NCBI GenBank assembly: GCA_900759015.1
Contig: CAAEUE010000009.1
Location: 1 to 45,696 of the forward strand
DNA length: 45,696 bases
Direction of reading: 5' to 3'
From: Clostridia bacterium
GTDB lineage: Bacteria > Bacillota > Clostridia > TANB77 > CAG-508
Shown piece after piece: positions 1 to 7,567 of this stretch. A program made the position numbers and the translations under genes. Numbering within the stretch: the stretch's first letter is position 1; every line of letters begins with the position of its first letter. The notes beneath the pieces were generated by a model. It worked only from the letters and a program-made list of their open reading frames with translations. It was not told the origin of the DNA and did no database searches.

Positions 1-39
1 TACAGCGCCAAGGCTTACACGGTTTGCTATTTTTTGCAT
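1..39 (-). CDS. N-terminus of a gene cut by the window edge (unknown)
   Basis: On the minus strand an ATG at 39-37 opens a frame with no stop up to the edge, giving MQKIANRVSLGAV. A GAGGGC ribosome-binding-like sequence lies just upstream at about 46-51. Only 13 codons are visible, so no function can be given. The basic-then-hydrophobic start would suit a signal peptide or membrane anchor, but that is inference. Confidence 0.4.
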   Translation of the reverse strand, partial: MQKIANRVSLGAV

Positions 40-260
40 TTCTTTGCCCTCGCTTTTCTTTTTCTTATTTTTGTTAATCTTTCGAACAAATTTTATTTTG
101 GGAATATTCGATATTAACCTTTTCTCCTTTTATTTATTTTATATTATTAAATTTTTTACTTTTTGTAAATACTATATTTACAGCAAAAAGTCTGTATCTT
201 TTACGCACAGTCTTTTTTACATACTTTATTTACATTTTTATAACATTTTATATATTCATG

Positions 261-288
261 TTGTATTGTATAAATTTTTATAATACAA
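261..288. promoter_or_regulatory. Imperfect palindrome with TATAAT upstream of the 181-aa gene
   Basis: TTGTATT at 261-267 is matched by AATACAA at 282-288 around an AT-rich centre, and TATAAT is at 279-284. It lies about 20 bases before the GGAGGG ribosome binding site (298-303) of the gene at 311. It could be the promoter -10 region with an operator. No convincing -35 box was found. Confidence 0.35.
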
Positions 289-310
289 TAGCTATACGGA
301 GGGATTTTTT

Positions 311-856
311 ATGAAATTAAAAAAAGTATTTATCATTATAGCAATAATATTAATTTTAGTACTACTAGGATTTGGAATATATTCACTATATAAATATCTA
401 ACTCCTGTAACAATTACATCAAGCAATAATGAATTTAGTTTACAAATACCTGGCAAAGTAGACTTCAAAGAAACAGCTTCAGGTTCTTCAGAATATGTAT
501 TAGATATATATTCTTTAAAAGATCAAATGATGCTATATAGTACAATTATTGATGATGTTGATGGAAATATGAATTTAAAAGATGTTATAACATCAGAAAA
601 GGATAATGTGTCAAACGCGAGAGAAAACGCAAGAGATATATCAGATATTATACAAATGAATGTACCAAATTGTGAATCATATAAATATACCTTTACTTAT
701 TATGATTCAAGTTTAGAAACAGATCTTTATTCTAATGTTGTATGGATAAAAACAGATAAACATATTTATATATTAGATTTTGAAGTTATTTTAGACAATA
801 AAGATAAATATGCAACAATTTTTGATGATATAACAAATTCATTCAAAGAAAATTAA
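311..856 (+). CDS. Small membrane-anchored protein of unknown function
   Basis: The protein has 181 residues. Residues 1-6 are basic, residues 7-30 form one hydrophobic segment (uncleaved signal anchor; no lipobox cysteine), and the rest is a soluble domain of about 150 residues outside the membrane. The soluble part begins with a strand-rich stretch (FSLQIPGKVDF) and ends with YILDFEV. This resembles the PsbP-like lipoprotein fold seen in many Firmicutes, but the match is only by general pattern. The start is supported by GGAGGG seven bases upstream. The gene stands alone, and a convergent terminator follows its stop codon. I do not recognise a specific family. Confidence 0.8.
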   Translation: MKLKKVFIIIAIILILVLLGFGIYSLYKYLTPVTITSSNNEFSLQIPGKVDFKETASGSSEYVLDIYSLKDQMMLYSTIIDDVDGNMNLKDVITSEKDNVSNARENARDISDIIQMNVPNCESYKYTFTYYDSSLETDLYSNVVWIKTDKHIYILDFEVILDNKDKYATIFDDITNSFKEN

Positions 857-892
857 AAATGGATATAAGGTAAACTTATATCCATTTTTATT
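857..892. terminator. Bidirectional terminator
   Basis: A 13-bp stem (AAATGGATATAAG at 857-869, CTTATATCCATTT at 875-887) has a 5-base loop. A T-rich tail follows on the plus strand and the left arm provides T residues on the minus strand. It lies between two convergent genes and probably serves both. Confidence 0.85.
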
Positions 893-2332
893 CTATTTAA
901 TATCTTTTTCCATATAATCTATTATTTTTTTCTTTATATTTTCTGGAAGATAACTATATCTAGAAGCTCCATAAATATCAAGATTGTTTGCTAAAATCAT
1001 ACTTTCATCTGAACGCCCTTCTTCTCTTCTAATATATTCATCTACTTTTTTCATATTATATATTTTTCTTTTAGTTTCCGTTTCATAATAATGCCTTGCA
1101 CCAGAATTACGATATTTACTATATATTACTATAAAATATATAATTCCTGGAAGTAATAAAAGCCAATCATTAGCAAACTTAAAAAGTGACATTGCTATAA
1201 TAGCTATTAATTCTATTAAAAAAGATATTATAATTAATTTTGGCAAATGTAATGGAACACTCCCCATAGTTTCCTTGCTTCTTGCATTAACCGCAACATA
1301 ATGTAAAATGTTTTTTTCACCTTTATTTTCTAAATAACTATATAACCAAACTGGTAAATATGCTGTTTTCCACTGTCTTCCTTTTAATTGAAAATCCTCC
1401 TTTTCCCAATATACCCCTCTGTCATACGAATTTATACTATCATTTGCAGCTATTTTAGTGATATCTTTTGATTGGATATCAACTATTTCTTTTAACTCAT
1501 TTATATTAGTATCACGTTTTTCTGATGTATAACCTTTTAAATAATTAGAGTTAAACTTCACACAATTTTCTATATCAAATGGCAAAATTGAATTTATTAT
1601 ATTATTAGTTTTATTTGGACTATTATCTAACAACTCTGAACTTGACTCAATAGTAAGACCTTCTATAGTTATATCAAAATCACGTTCAACATGGTATAAG
1701 TCAATTATATAAAGTGTCTTATCATCACTGTTTTTATACCTTTTTATTGTCTCCTCTCCCCTACCAGATAAGTTAGCATGAGCATTAATATCTACTACCA
1801 AATAAGGAAAATATACTCCCATAATATTATCCGCTGTAAATTCTGCTTTAAATTTTGGATTTGCATAATTTTTTCTTTTGCGTACAAATTCCTCTATTTT
1901 TTCTTTTGCTTCTTCTTTTGTTACTTTAAATGGTAATACCATATCTGGAATAACTCCATTTGAAATTTGTTGATTAATAGATAATGTGTTTCTACACCAG
2001 TGACATCTTGCTTGTGTAGTTTCTGAAGTATCAATTACAACTTCAGCTCCACAACTGCTACATTTAATTGTCTTAATATTTTGTTCATCTTGAATATCTT
2101 TTGCCCCTGATCCTATTATCTCTCCTCTTAAATTTTTAATATCTGTTTCTATACCTTCTACTTTTTCTGGCATAAATTCATGCCTGCAATAATTACATCT
2201 AAGCTTTCCTGTTTTAGGATTTAGTGATATATCTGTTGCTCCACATTTTGGACATTTATTTTGTCCATCTTTTGCTCCGATATCAGTTTTAGCCACTCTT
2301 GGCTCATCACCTAAATTAGGATTATCTAGCAT
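893..2332 (-). CDS. Zinc-ribbon membrane protein, YdjG-like, partner of the SPFH protein
   Basis: The 479-residue protein has two N-terminal zinc ribbons of the TFIIB/rubredoxin-knuckle kind: CxxC pairs at residues 27-30 and 46-49, and again at 91-94 and 110-113. A mixed soluble domain follows. Two hydrophobic segments at about 365-405 make a membrane hairpin, then comes a charged cytoplasmic tail. The start codon lies 3 bases after the stop of the upstream SPFH gene, and its ribosome binding site (GGGGGT) lies inside the end of that gene, so translation is probably coupled. In Bacillus subtilis the YdjG zinc-ribbon membrane protein works with the SPFH protein YdjI to bring PspA to the membrane. 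The same pairing here suggests a membrane-stress scaffold, but no pspA is visible, so function is inferred. Confidence 0.85.
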   Translation of the reverse strand: MLDNPNLGDEPRVAKTDIGAKDGQNKCPKCGATDISLNPKTGKLRCNYCRHEFMPEKVEGIETDIKNLRGEIIGSGAKDIQDEQNIKTIKCSSCGAEVVIDTSETTQARCHWCRNTLSINQQISNGVIPDMVLPFKVTKEEAKEKIEEFVRKRKNYANPKFKAEFTADNIMGVYFPYLVVDINAHANLSGRGEETIKRYKNSDDKTLYIIDLYHVERDFDITIEGLTIESSSELLDNSPNKTNNIINSILPFDIENCVKFNSNYLKGYTSEKRDTNINELKEIVDIQSKDITKIAANDSINSYDRGVYWEKEDFQLKGRQWKTAYLPVWLYSYLENKGEKNILHYVAVNARSKETMGSVPLHLPKLIIISFLIELIAIIAMSLFKFANDWLLLLPGIIYFIVIYSKYRNSGARHYYETETKRKIYNMKKVDEYIRREEGRSDESMILANNLDIYGASRYSYLPENIKKKIIDYMEKDIK

Positions 2333-2335
2333 TTG

Positions 2336-3487
2336 CTACACCCCCAAAATCTTTTGTTTAGCTTTATCATAATCTTCTTGTGTTATAAGTCCTTCATCAA
2401 GCATTTGTTTCATCTTTCTTAATTTTTCCATAGGATCCTCTTCTTTTGGTTCGTTTACTTGTTGTTGTAAACCTCCCATTGCTCCTCCTACAGCATTCAT
2501 TCCCATACCCATAAATGCCATATTAGCTGCTCCTCCACCATTTTCACCTGCATTTTGGAAACCACGAGCAACGGACTGTTGCATAAATGAATTTCCTCTT
2601 CCTCCTGAAAGTGCATCTGCTTTTTTAACATCACTTAATAATTTCTTTGTATCTTCATCATATTCAATTGCTTGAATAGCAACTTTTACTATCTCAAGAC
2701 CTCTTTCTGTTTTCCATTGGTATGCCTCCTCGACAGCTTGTGATAAGCTTTGGGCAAATCCAATTTGATCTCCTTGTATTTTCGTAATACGGTTTCCTTT
2801 ATTAGGATCATTTGTATAATTTGAAAATGCAGCAGACAAACTACCTACAACTTCATTAAATAACTGTTCTCCTGCATCATTATCCATGTCCGCAAAATCA
2901 AACACTTGTCCATCATTTAGATATGTAGCTGGTACAAAATTTTTTATAAATAAAATCGGATCTACAATTTTTAATGTATATGTACCTCTTGTTATAGCTC
3001 CAACTTGTGCATTTAAATATGCATCATCCCAATATATTTCTGATTGTGTTCCAAATCTATTGTTAGGTATTTCTTTCAAATTAACATAGTATGCCATTTG
3101 ATTAGAACCTGGTTGTCCTCCAAATTTAAATCTTTCCCATGTTTGTGTTATTAGTGATGCTACTAGTCCATCACCTGCAAATATTGATTTCGTATTTGGA
3201 TCTTCTGAAGTAAACACAAATCCTCCTGGTTCAGCAATACATCCTGTTACTGCTCCTTCTTGCATTGTTATAAGTGCCATTCCTTCTGGTACTATTATTT
3301 TACTTCCATTAGAAATTATGGCATTTGAACTTTTTGTATTTGAACCTCTTCCTGCATTTGTTTCTTGCAATACAGCTGGATAAATTCCTGCTGTTGCTGA
3401 AACTCCAGGCATTGGTATTAAATAATCTTTCCATTGGTCTGCAAATGTTCCTCCTATTGCTCCCGCAAAAGCTTTAATAAATCCCAT
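2336..3487 (-). CDS. SPFH-domain protein with C-terminal SHOCT segment, YdjI-like
   Basis: The protein has 383 residues. Residues 1-30 are glycine/alanine-rich, residues 45-300 match the SPFH/band-7 core of the YdjI type (often labelled 'virion core protein'), residues 300-345 are a Gly/Met/Gln-rich linker, and about 355-383 form a SHOCT motif (DPMEKLRKMKQMLDEGLI then EDYDKAKQKIL). SPFH proteins oligomerise on the membrane. SHOCT segments are short helical hairpins found at the ends of such proteins. The start is well supported (AGGAGG eight bases upstream). It is the first gene of a two-gene operon with the zinc-ribbon membrane protein, a conserved pairing in Firmicutes. Confidence 0.88.
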   Translation of the reverse strand: MGFIKAFAGAIGGTFADQWKDYLIPMPGVSATAGIYPAVLQETNAGRGSNTKSSNAIISNGSKIIVPEGMALITMQEGAVTGCIAEPGGFVFTSEDPNTKSIFAGDGLVASLITQTWERFKFGGQPGSNQMAYYVNLKEIPNNRFGTQSEIYWDDAYLNAQVGAITRGTYTLKIVDPILFIKNFVPATYLNDGQVFDFADMDNDAGEQLFNEVVGSLSAAFSNYTNDPNKGNRITKIQGDQIGFAQSLSQAVEEAYQWKTERGLEIVKVAIQAIEYDEDTKKLLSDVKKADALSGGRGNSFMQQSVARGFQNAGENGGGAANMAFMGMGMNAVGGAMGGLQQQVNEPKEEDPMEKLRKMKQMLDEGLITQEDYDKAKQKILGV

Positions 3488-3559
3488 AATAATTCCTCCT
3501 ATTAAATTTGTATTATATTTTTTATATCATTAAAGTCGAAAAAAGTAAATAAATTTTGT

Positions 3560-4306
3560 TTATATGTTTATAGCAATTATTCCCAAGATAAATCCTAAAA
3601 TATTACCTATGGCATTCATTCTGCCTTTATACATATTATTTGCTTCTGGTGTTAATTCGCCAGAAACTATATATAACATAGCTCCTGCTGCAAAGCTTAA
3701 TGATGCTGCTATTATGCTTTCTGATATTCCTCCTACTAAATGACCTACTAAAGCTCCTATTCCAGTACTTATTCCCGACATAATTACATAAAATATTACT
3801 TTTCCTTTACTCATTCCCCCATGTTTCATTGGTACAGACATACTAATTCCTTCGGGCACATCATGTATTGCAATTACTATAGCTAATGATAGTCCTAAAT
3901 TTATCGAAGCTTGAAAACCCGTTCCTATTGCTAAACCTTCTGGTATATTGTGAAGAGCTAAACCAATGCTTATTATTATCCCTGTTTTTAATAAACTATT
4001 CATTTCTTTTTTACCACTAAATTTTTCTTTTACAACTGTATCGCAAATTATCATTGTAATTATTCCAAACAAAATTCCTAATAAAATGACTGCTAAACTA
4101 GATATTTCCATTGCTTCTGGTAGTAAATCAAAACAAATGATAGCCATCATTAATCCAGATGCAAATGACAAAATAAACCCTAAAAATTTATTTGAACTAC
4201 TTTTTAAGTTAACTCCAATTAATCCACCAATCGTCGTTCCAAAAGTTCCAAAAAATATTCCTATTAAAAATGTTTTTATTAATTCAGTAATAATTATCAC
4301 TCCCAT
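3560..4306 (-). CDS. ZIP-family divalent metal transporter
   Basis: The protein has 248 residues and about eight membrane segments. The two metal-binding signatures of ZIP transporters are present: HNIPEG (residues 119-124) in the fourth segment and HDVPEG (148-153) in the fifth. The family imports Zn, Fe or Mn; the substrate cannot be chosen from sequence. The length is normal for bacterial ZupT-like members. The ATG at 4306-4304 has no good ribosome binding site, while GGGAG lies inside the first codons and points at AUU codons 5 or 6, so the start is uncertain by a few residues. It is separate from its neighbours, with 72 bases to the SPFH gene and about 180 to prfA. Confidence 0.9.
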   Translation of the reverse strand: MGVIIITELIKTFLIGIFFGTFGTTIGGLIGVNLKSSSNKFLGFILSFASGLMMAIICFDLLPEAMEISSLAVILLGILFGIITMIICDTVVKEKFSGKKEMNSLLKTGIIISIGLALHNIPEGLAIGTGFQASINLGLSLAIVIAIHDVPEGISMSVPMKHGGMSKGKVIFYVIMSGISTGIGALVGHLVGGISESIIAASLSFAAGAMLYIVSGELTPEANNMYKGRMNAIGNILGFILGIIAINI

Positions 4307-4375
4307 TTAGTTTTGTTTTATATATATTCCATATAAAATGATATTATGAAATATTTTTATATATCGTAAAATATT

Positions 4376-4420
4376 TTGCCTTGCAATCGTACAACATACG
4401 GAACTTACCTTATTACTTTT
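4376..4420. repeat. Dispersed ~75-bp degenerate repeat, copy A (partial)
   Basis: TTGCAATCGTACAACATACG followed by GAACTTACCTTATTAC matches the core of three other intergenic copies at about 5652-5730, 17373-17449 and 26640-26714. All four are in the same orientation. This copy is the shortest and lies between the ZIP gene and prfA. Confidence 0.5.
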
Positions 4421-4446
4421 AAAATTTTTTTGATTTTCTACAGCCA

Positions 4447-4483
4447 AAAAAAAGCTAGGAAATTAGTTCTCCTAGCTTTTTTT
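4447..4483 (-). terminator. Terminator of prfA
   Basis: GCTAGGA (4454-4460) pairs with TCCTAGC (4470-4476). Flanking A and T runs extend the stem and give a U tract on the minus strand. It lies six bases after the prfA stop codon. Confidence 0.85.
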
Positions 4484-4488
4484 ATAAA

Positions 4489-5553
4489 TTATTCTTCTTC
4501 ATTTCCCTTTAGTTTTTCTGCCATATGTGCAGCAGTTAAACTATCTATCATATTATCTAGATTTCCATTTAAGAAATCTTCCATTTGGAATATACTTAAT
4601 CCTATTCTATGGTCTGTTATTCTTCCTTGTGGGTAGTTATATGTTCTTATTTTCTCACTTCTATCTCCACTTCCAATTTGTGATTTTCTCTCATTTGCAA
4701 GTGCATTATCTTGTTTTGTTTTTTCTATTTCATAAAGTCTAGAACGTAATAACTTCATTGCATATTCTCTATTTTGCAATTGTGACCTTTCTGTCTGGCA
4801 TTCTGCCACAATTCCAGTTGGTACATGGATAAGTCTTACTGCTGAAGATGTTTTATTAACATGTTGTCCACCAGCTCCTGAAGCTCTAAATACTTCCATT
4901 TTTATGTCCGCTGGATTTATCTCTATTTCTACATCTTCTACTACAGGTAAAACTGCAACTGTTGCTGTTGAAGTATGTATTCTTCCACTACTTTCTGTAT
5001 CTGGAACTCTTTGAACTCTATGTACTCCACTTTCGTATTTTAATCTACTATATGCACCTTTTCCTGTAATCATAAAAGATATTTCTTTATATCCTCCAAG
5101 TTCTGTTGCATTTTCATTTAATATCTCTAATTTCCAATGCTTTCTTTCTGCATACATATTGTACATTCTAAATAATGTACCAGCAAATAAGGCTGCTTCT
5201 TCTCCACCTGCTCCTGCTCTTATTTCGCATATAATGTTTTTATCATCATCTTTATCCTTTGGAATTAATAGCATTTTTAATTCCTCTTCTAATTTTGGTA
5301 ATTTCTCTTTTGCTGCATAATAATCTGCTTCTGCCAATTCTTTTAATTCTTTATCTGCCATCATTTCTTTGGCATCTTCCATTTCTTTTTCTACTTTTTT
5401 ATATTCTCTGTATTTTTCTACTACATCAGAAATCTCGGCATGTTCTTTTACATATTTTTGCCATTCATTATGATTTGCTATAACTTCTGGATCACTTATT
5501 AATTTTGTTAATTCTTCATATCTCTTTTCTACTGCCTCTAATTTTTGAAACAT
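4489..5553 (-). CDS. prfA: Peptide chain release factor 1
   Basis: RF1 reads UAA and UAG stop codons and releases the finished peptide from the ribosome. The protein has 354 residues, the usual length. The N-terminal coiled region covers about 1-100. The catalytic GGQ loop (GAGGQHVNKTSSAVR) has GGQ at 228-230. The PxT codon-recognition tripeptide is present as PDT (184-186) within RVQRVPDTES, where many RF1 proteins have PAT or PVT. The C-terminal signature TYNYPQGRITDHR is intact. The start is supported by GAGGAG nine bases upstream. The methyltransferase gene prmC, a frequent partner, is not adjacent here; the gene stands alone with its own promoter and terminator. Confidence 0.97.
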   Translation of the reverse strand: MFQKLEAVEKRYEELTKLISDPEVIANHNEWQKYVKEHAEISDVVEKYREYKKVEKEMEDAKEMMADKELKELAEADYYAAKEKLPKLEEELKMLLIPKDKDDDKNIICEIRAGAGGEEAALFAGTLFRMYNMYAERKHWKLEILNENATELGGYKEISFMITGKGAYSRLKYESGVHRVQRVPDTESSGRIHTSTATVAVLPVVEDVEIEINPADIKMEVFRASGAGGQHVNKTSSAVRLIHVPTGIVAECQTERSQLQNREYAMKLLRSRLYEIEKTKQDNALANERKSQIGSGDRSEKIRTYNYPQGRITDHRIGLSIFQMEDFLNGNLDNMIDSLTAAHMAEKLKGNEEE

Positions 5554-5588
5554 AACACTCTCCTCTTTTTTTATAAACTCTATACATT

Positions 5589-5617
5589 ATTATACACAAT
5601 TTTTCCAGCTATTTCAA
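5589..5617 (-). promoter_or_regulatory. prfA promoter
   Basis: On the minus strand TTGAAA (5617-5612) and TATAAT (5594-5589) are 17 bases apart, a near-perfect housekeeping promoter. The -35 box lies two bases from the dispersed repeat that starts at 5620. Confidence 0.75.
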
Positions 5618-5619
5618 GT

Positions 5620-5646
5620 GGGATTTGGGGACGTTCCTTTTTTCCC
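5620..5646. repeat. GGGACGTTCC-type dispersed repeat, copy 1
   Basis: GGGATTTGGGGACGTTCC followed by TTTTTTCCC. This is the clearest copy of a family found about ten times in this window. It points away from prfA and is followed directly by copy B of the second dispersed repeat. The style is that of REP elements moved by RAYT/Y1 transposases; no transposase gene is present, so that link is inference. Confidence 0.75.
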
Positions 5647-5651
5647 TACTA

Positions 5652-5730
5652 TATGTGAAAAGTATTTTTCCATATCTGCATATTTCTTGGCAATCGCACA
5701 GACATGAATACCTTAAGCTTTCTCTTATAA
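5652..5730. repeat. Dispersed ~75-bp degenerate repeat, copy B
   Basis: Contains GGCAATCGCACAGACATGAA and TACCTTAAGC, matching the cores at 4376, 17373 and 26640. Read on the minus strand it gives SVRLPRNMQIWKNTF then a stop, similar to SVKLRNNLYMWQNYF from the copy at 26640. It may therefore be the relic of a coding or structured element. Confidence 0.5.
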
Positions 5731-5755
5731 AAATTTAAAGATTTTTCGTATATAC

Positions 5756-5817
5756 TAAAAAAACGCTCCTAAAAAATTCCGATAAAATCGTGATTTTTAG
5801 GAACGTCATTTATTCCC
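5756..5817 (-). terminator. Terminator of the M18 gene, built from a dispersed repeat (copy 2)
   Basis: On the minus strand the aminopeptidase stop codon TAG runs straight into the repeat, which carries ACGTTCCTAAAAA. This pairs with TTTTTAGGAGCGT (plus-strand arms 5763-5775 and 5794-5806), followed by seven T residues. It has the form of a strong intrinsic terminator and ends within the stop codon of the gene. Confidence 0.75.
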
Positions 5818-7217
5818 TATGCATTCCAAAATGCTTTATATGCTTGGTATGCAGAATATACATCATATTTACTTGCTACTTCATATGGTGAATGCATACA
5901 TAAAATTGGTATACCACAGTCTATAACATCTATTCCTTTATTAGCTAGAATATATGCTATAGTTCCGCCACCACCTACATCTACTTTTCCTAGTTCTGTT
6001 ATTTGATATTTTATATTATTGTCATCAAATATTTTTCTTACTTCTGCTAAATATTCTGCATTTGCATCAGATGCTTCGTATTTTCCTCCAGAACCTGTGT
6101 ATTTATTTATTCCTACACCATATCCCATATAAGCTGCATTAAGTCTATCTGAAACATTTGCATATATTGGGTCTAAGCATGCATCTACATCTGCTGAAAG
6201 CATTTTTGAATTGCAGAATACTTTTTCTAATAAATTAACTTTATTTTCTCCTGTTTTATTTAATAGATATGTTATGAATGTATCAAATGCATGTGATTCC
6301 ATTCCTGTGTTTCCTACACTACCTATTTCTTCCTTATCTGCAATAATGCATACTGCTGTTCTCTTAATGTTATTTAATTCCATCATTGCTGTTAATGATG
6401 TATATACACTTACTTTATCATCTTGTCCATATGCTGCTACCATACTTTCGTCAAACCCTTGTGTTCTTGCCTTATATGCAGGTACTAATTCTAATTCTGC
6501 ACTTGATAAATCTTCTTCTACAATTCCATATTTTTTATTTAAGATATTTAAAATATTTAATTTAACTCTTTCTGGAATTTCTTCGTCAAAAGGCATACTT
6601 CCTATTAAAAGATTTAAATCTTCTCCTTTTATTGCTTCTTTTAATTTTAAGTTTTCTTGTTCTTTTGCTAAATGTGGTAATAAGTCTGTAACTGTAAATA
6701 TTGGATCTTTATCGTCTTCACCAATTCTTACTTCTACCTTTTCTCCATTACTTTTTACTATTACCCCATGAATACTAAGTGGAATAGTTGTCCATTGATA
6801 TTTCTTTATTCCACCATAGTAATGAGTTTTAAAATATACTAATTCTTGGTCTTCATATAATGGATTTGGTTTTAAATCTAATCTTGGAGAATCAGCATGT
6901 GAACCTATTATATTTAATCCGTTTTCTAGCTTGTCCTCACCTATTATTGCTAAATACATACTTTTTTCTTTATTAATATAATAAACTTTATCACCTACAT
7001 TTAAATGTTCTACTTGATTTATGTCTTTGAATCCATGTTCTTTCGCTATTTTTACAGAGCTTTTAACTATCTCTCTTTCTGTTTTTGAATTATTTAAGAA
7101 GTCCATATATCTTTCATTATATTCAAAGATTTCTTTTTTTAATTCATCAGAAATTTTAAACCATCCATTTACTTTCTTCTTGAATAGTTTATCTTTTAGT
7201 TCTTCTCCATATGTCAT
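5817..7217 (-). CDS. M18 family aminopeptidase (zinc)
   Basis: A cytosolic dinuclear-zinc aminopeptidase removing N-terminal residues from peptides, with a preference for acidic or neutral residues in studied members. The length is 466 residues, normal for bacterial M18 enzymes. Metal and active-site motifs are visible: GSHADSPRLDLKP (H107, D109), GQDDKVSVY (about 265-273), ADKEEIGSVGNTG (E296/E297, the general-base region) and CMHSPYEV near the C-terminus (the last histidine ligand). The start is supported by GGGAGTAG upstream and by the N-terminal alignment pattern. It is a single-gene unit with a promoter at 7247-7275 and a terminator overlapping its stop codon. Confidence 0.95.
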   Translation of the reverse strand: MTYGEELKDKLFKKKVNGWFKISDELKKEIFEYNERYMDFLNNSKTEREIVKSSVKIAKEHGFKDINQVEHLNVGDKVYYINKEKSMYLAIIGEDKLENGLNIIGSHADSPRLDLKPNPLYEDQELVYFKTHYYGGIKKYQWTTIPLSIHGVIVKSNGEKVEVRIGEDDKDPIFTVTDLLPHLAKEQENLKLKEAIKGEDLNLLIGSMPFDEEIPERVKLNILNILNKKYGIVEEDLSSAELELVPAYKARTQGFDESMVAAYGQDDKVSVYTSLTAMMELNNIKRTAVCIIADKEEIGSVGNTGMESHAFDTFITYLLNKTGENKVNLLEKVFCNSKMLSADVDACLDPIYANVSDRLNAAYMGYGVGINKYTGSGGKYEASDANAEYLAEVRKIFDDNNIKYQITELGKVDVGGGGTIAYILANKGIDVIDCGIPILCMHSPYEVASKYDVYSAYQAYKAFWNA

Positions 7218-7246
7218 ATATATCTACTCCCTTTCTTTTTTGTATA

Positions 7247-7275
7247 TTCTATCATTAAATAATACAAATGTCCAA
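7247..7275 (-). promoter_or_regulatory. Promoter of the M18 aminopeptidase gene
   Basis: On the minus strand TTGGAC (7275-7270), 17 bases, TAGAAT (7252-7247), about 30 bases before the start codon. Each box deviates from consensus by one or two bases. Confidence 0.5.
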
Positions 7276-7297
7276 ATTTTCCGTACGACATTTTTCG

Positions 7298-7427
7298 AGT
7301 TTGATTTGGAAACATCCCTCGGAATTTTGAAGCCTCTCTCGTGATTTGAGAATGTTTCTCGGGATTTTTGGACCTCCCTCGGGATTTGGGAATGTTTCTC
7401 GGGATTTGGGGACGTTCCTTTTTTCCC
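7298..7427. repeat. 20-bp tandem array ending in a GGGACGTTCC repeat (copy 3)
   Basis: Five units in exact 20-bp register (7318, 7338, 7358, 7378, 7398) follow the pattern CTCGGGATTTGGGAATGTTT, with a more decayed sixth at 7298-7317. The last unit is the standard CTCGGGATTTGGGGACGTTC and runs into CTTTTTTCCC. This occupies most of the 350-bp gene-free stretch 7218-7567. The array lies just upstream of the promoter of the aminopeptidase gene and points away from it. Confidence 0.85.
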
Positions 7428-7470
7428 TTTATAAAATCTAAAGAACTTTTCTAAGAAAAGTCTAGATAAA

Positions 7471-7503
7471 ATCGGGATTTAAAGAACGTCCCTTTTTCCC
7501 GAT
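7471..7503. repeat. GGGACGTTCC-type dispersed repeat, copy 4 (inverted)
   Basis: ATCGGGATTTAAAGAACGTC then CCTTTTTCCCGAT. This is the same family in opposite orientation to copy 3, with its own ATCGGGA/TCCCGAT stem. Together with copy 3 it bounds a spacer of about 45 bases. Confidence 0.7.
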
Positions 7504-7522
7504 TTCAAATTTCATATGCAAC

Positions 7523-7555
7523 AAAAAAAAGGATTAGAGGAACATCCTCTAATCC
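7523..7555 (-). terminator. Terminator of the surface-protein operon
   Basis: GGATTAGAGGA (7531-7541), a 3-base loop and TCCTCTAATCC (7545-7555) form a perfect 11-bp stem, with eight A residues (7523-7530) giving the U tract on the minus strand. It lies 13 bases after the last stop codon of the operon. Confidence 0.93.
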
Positions 7556-7567
7556 CGGTTAATTAAT

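Noticed and set aside
44..283. Open frame of 79 codons on the plus strand
   Set aside because: The translation is almost only Phe, Leu, Ile and Tyr, as expected from T-rich intergenic DNA. There is no ribosome binding site and it overlaps the likely promoter region of the gene at 311.
3966..4310. Open frame of 114 codons opposite the ZIP transporter
   Set aside because: Antisense to a gene with clear family motifs, without its own ribosome binding site.
6211..6771. Long open frame (186 codons) opposite the M18 aminopeptidase
   Set aside because: It lies entirely antisense to a well-conserved enzyme, with composition mirroring that gene and no binding site.
7298..7427. CRISPR array
   Set aside because: The 20-bp units are directly adjacent with no unique spacers, they are degenerate, and no cas genes are near.
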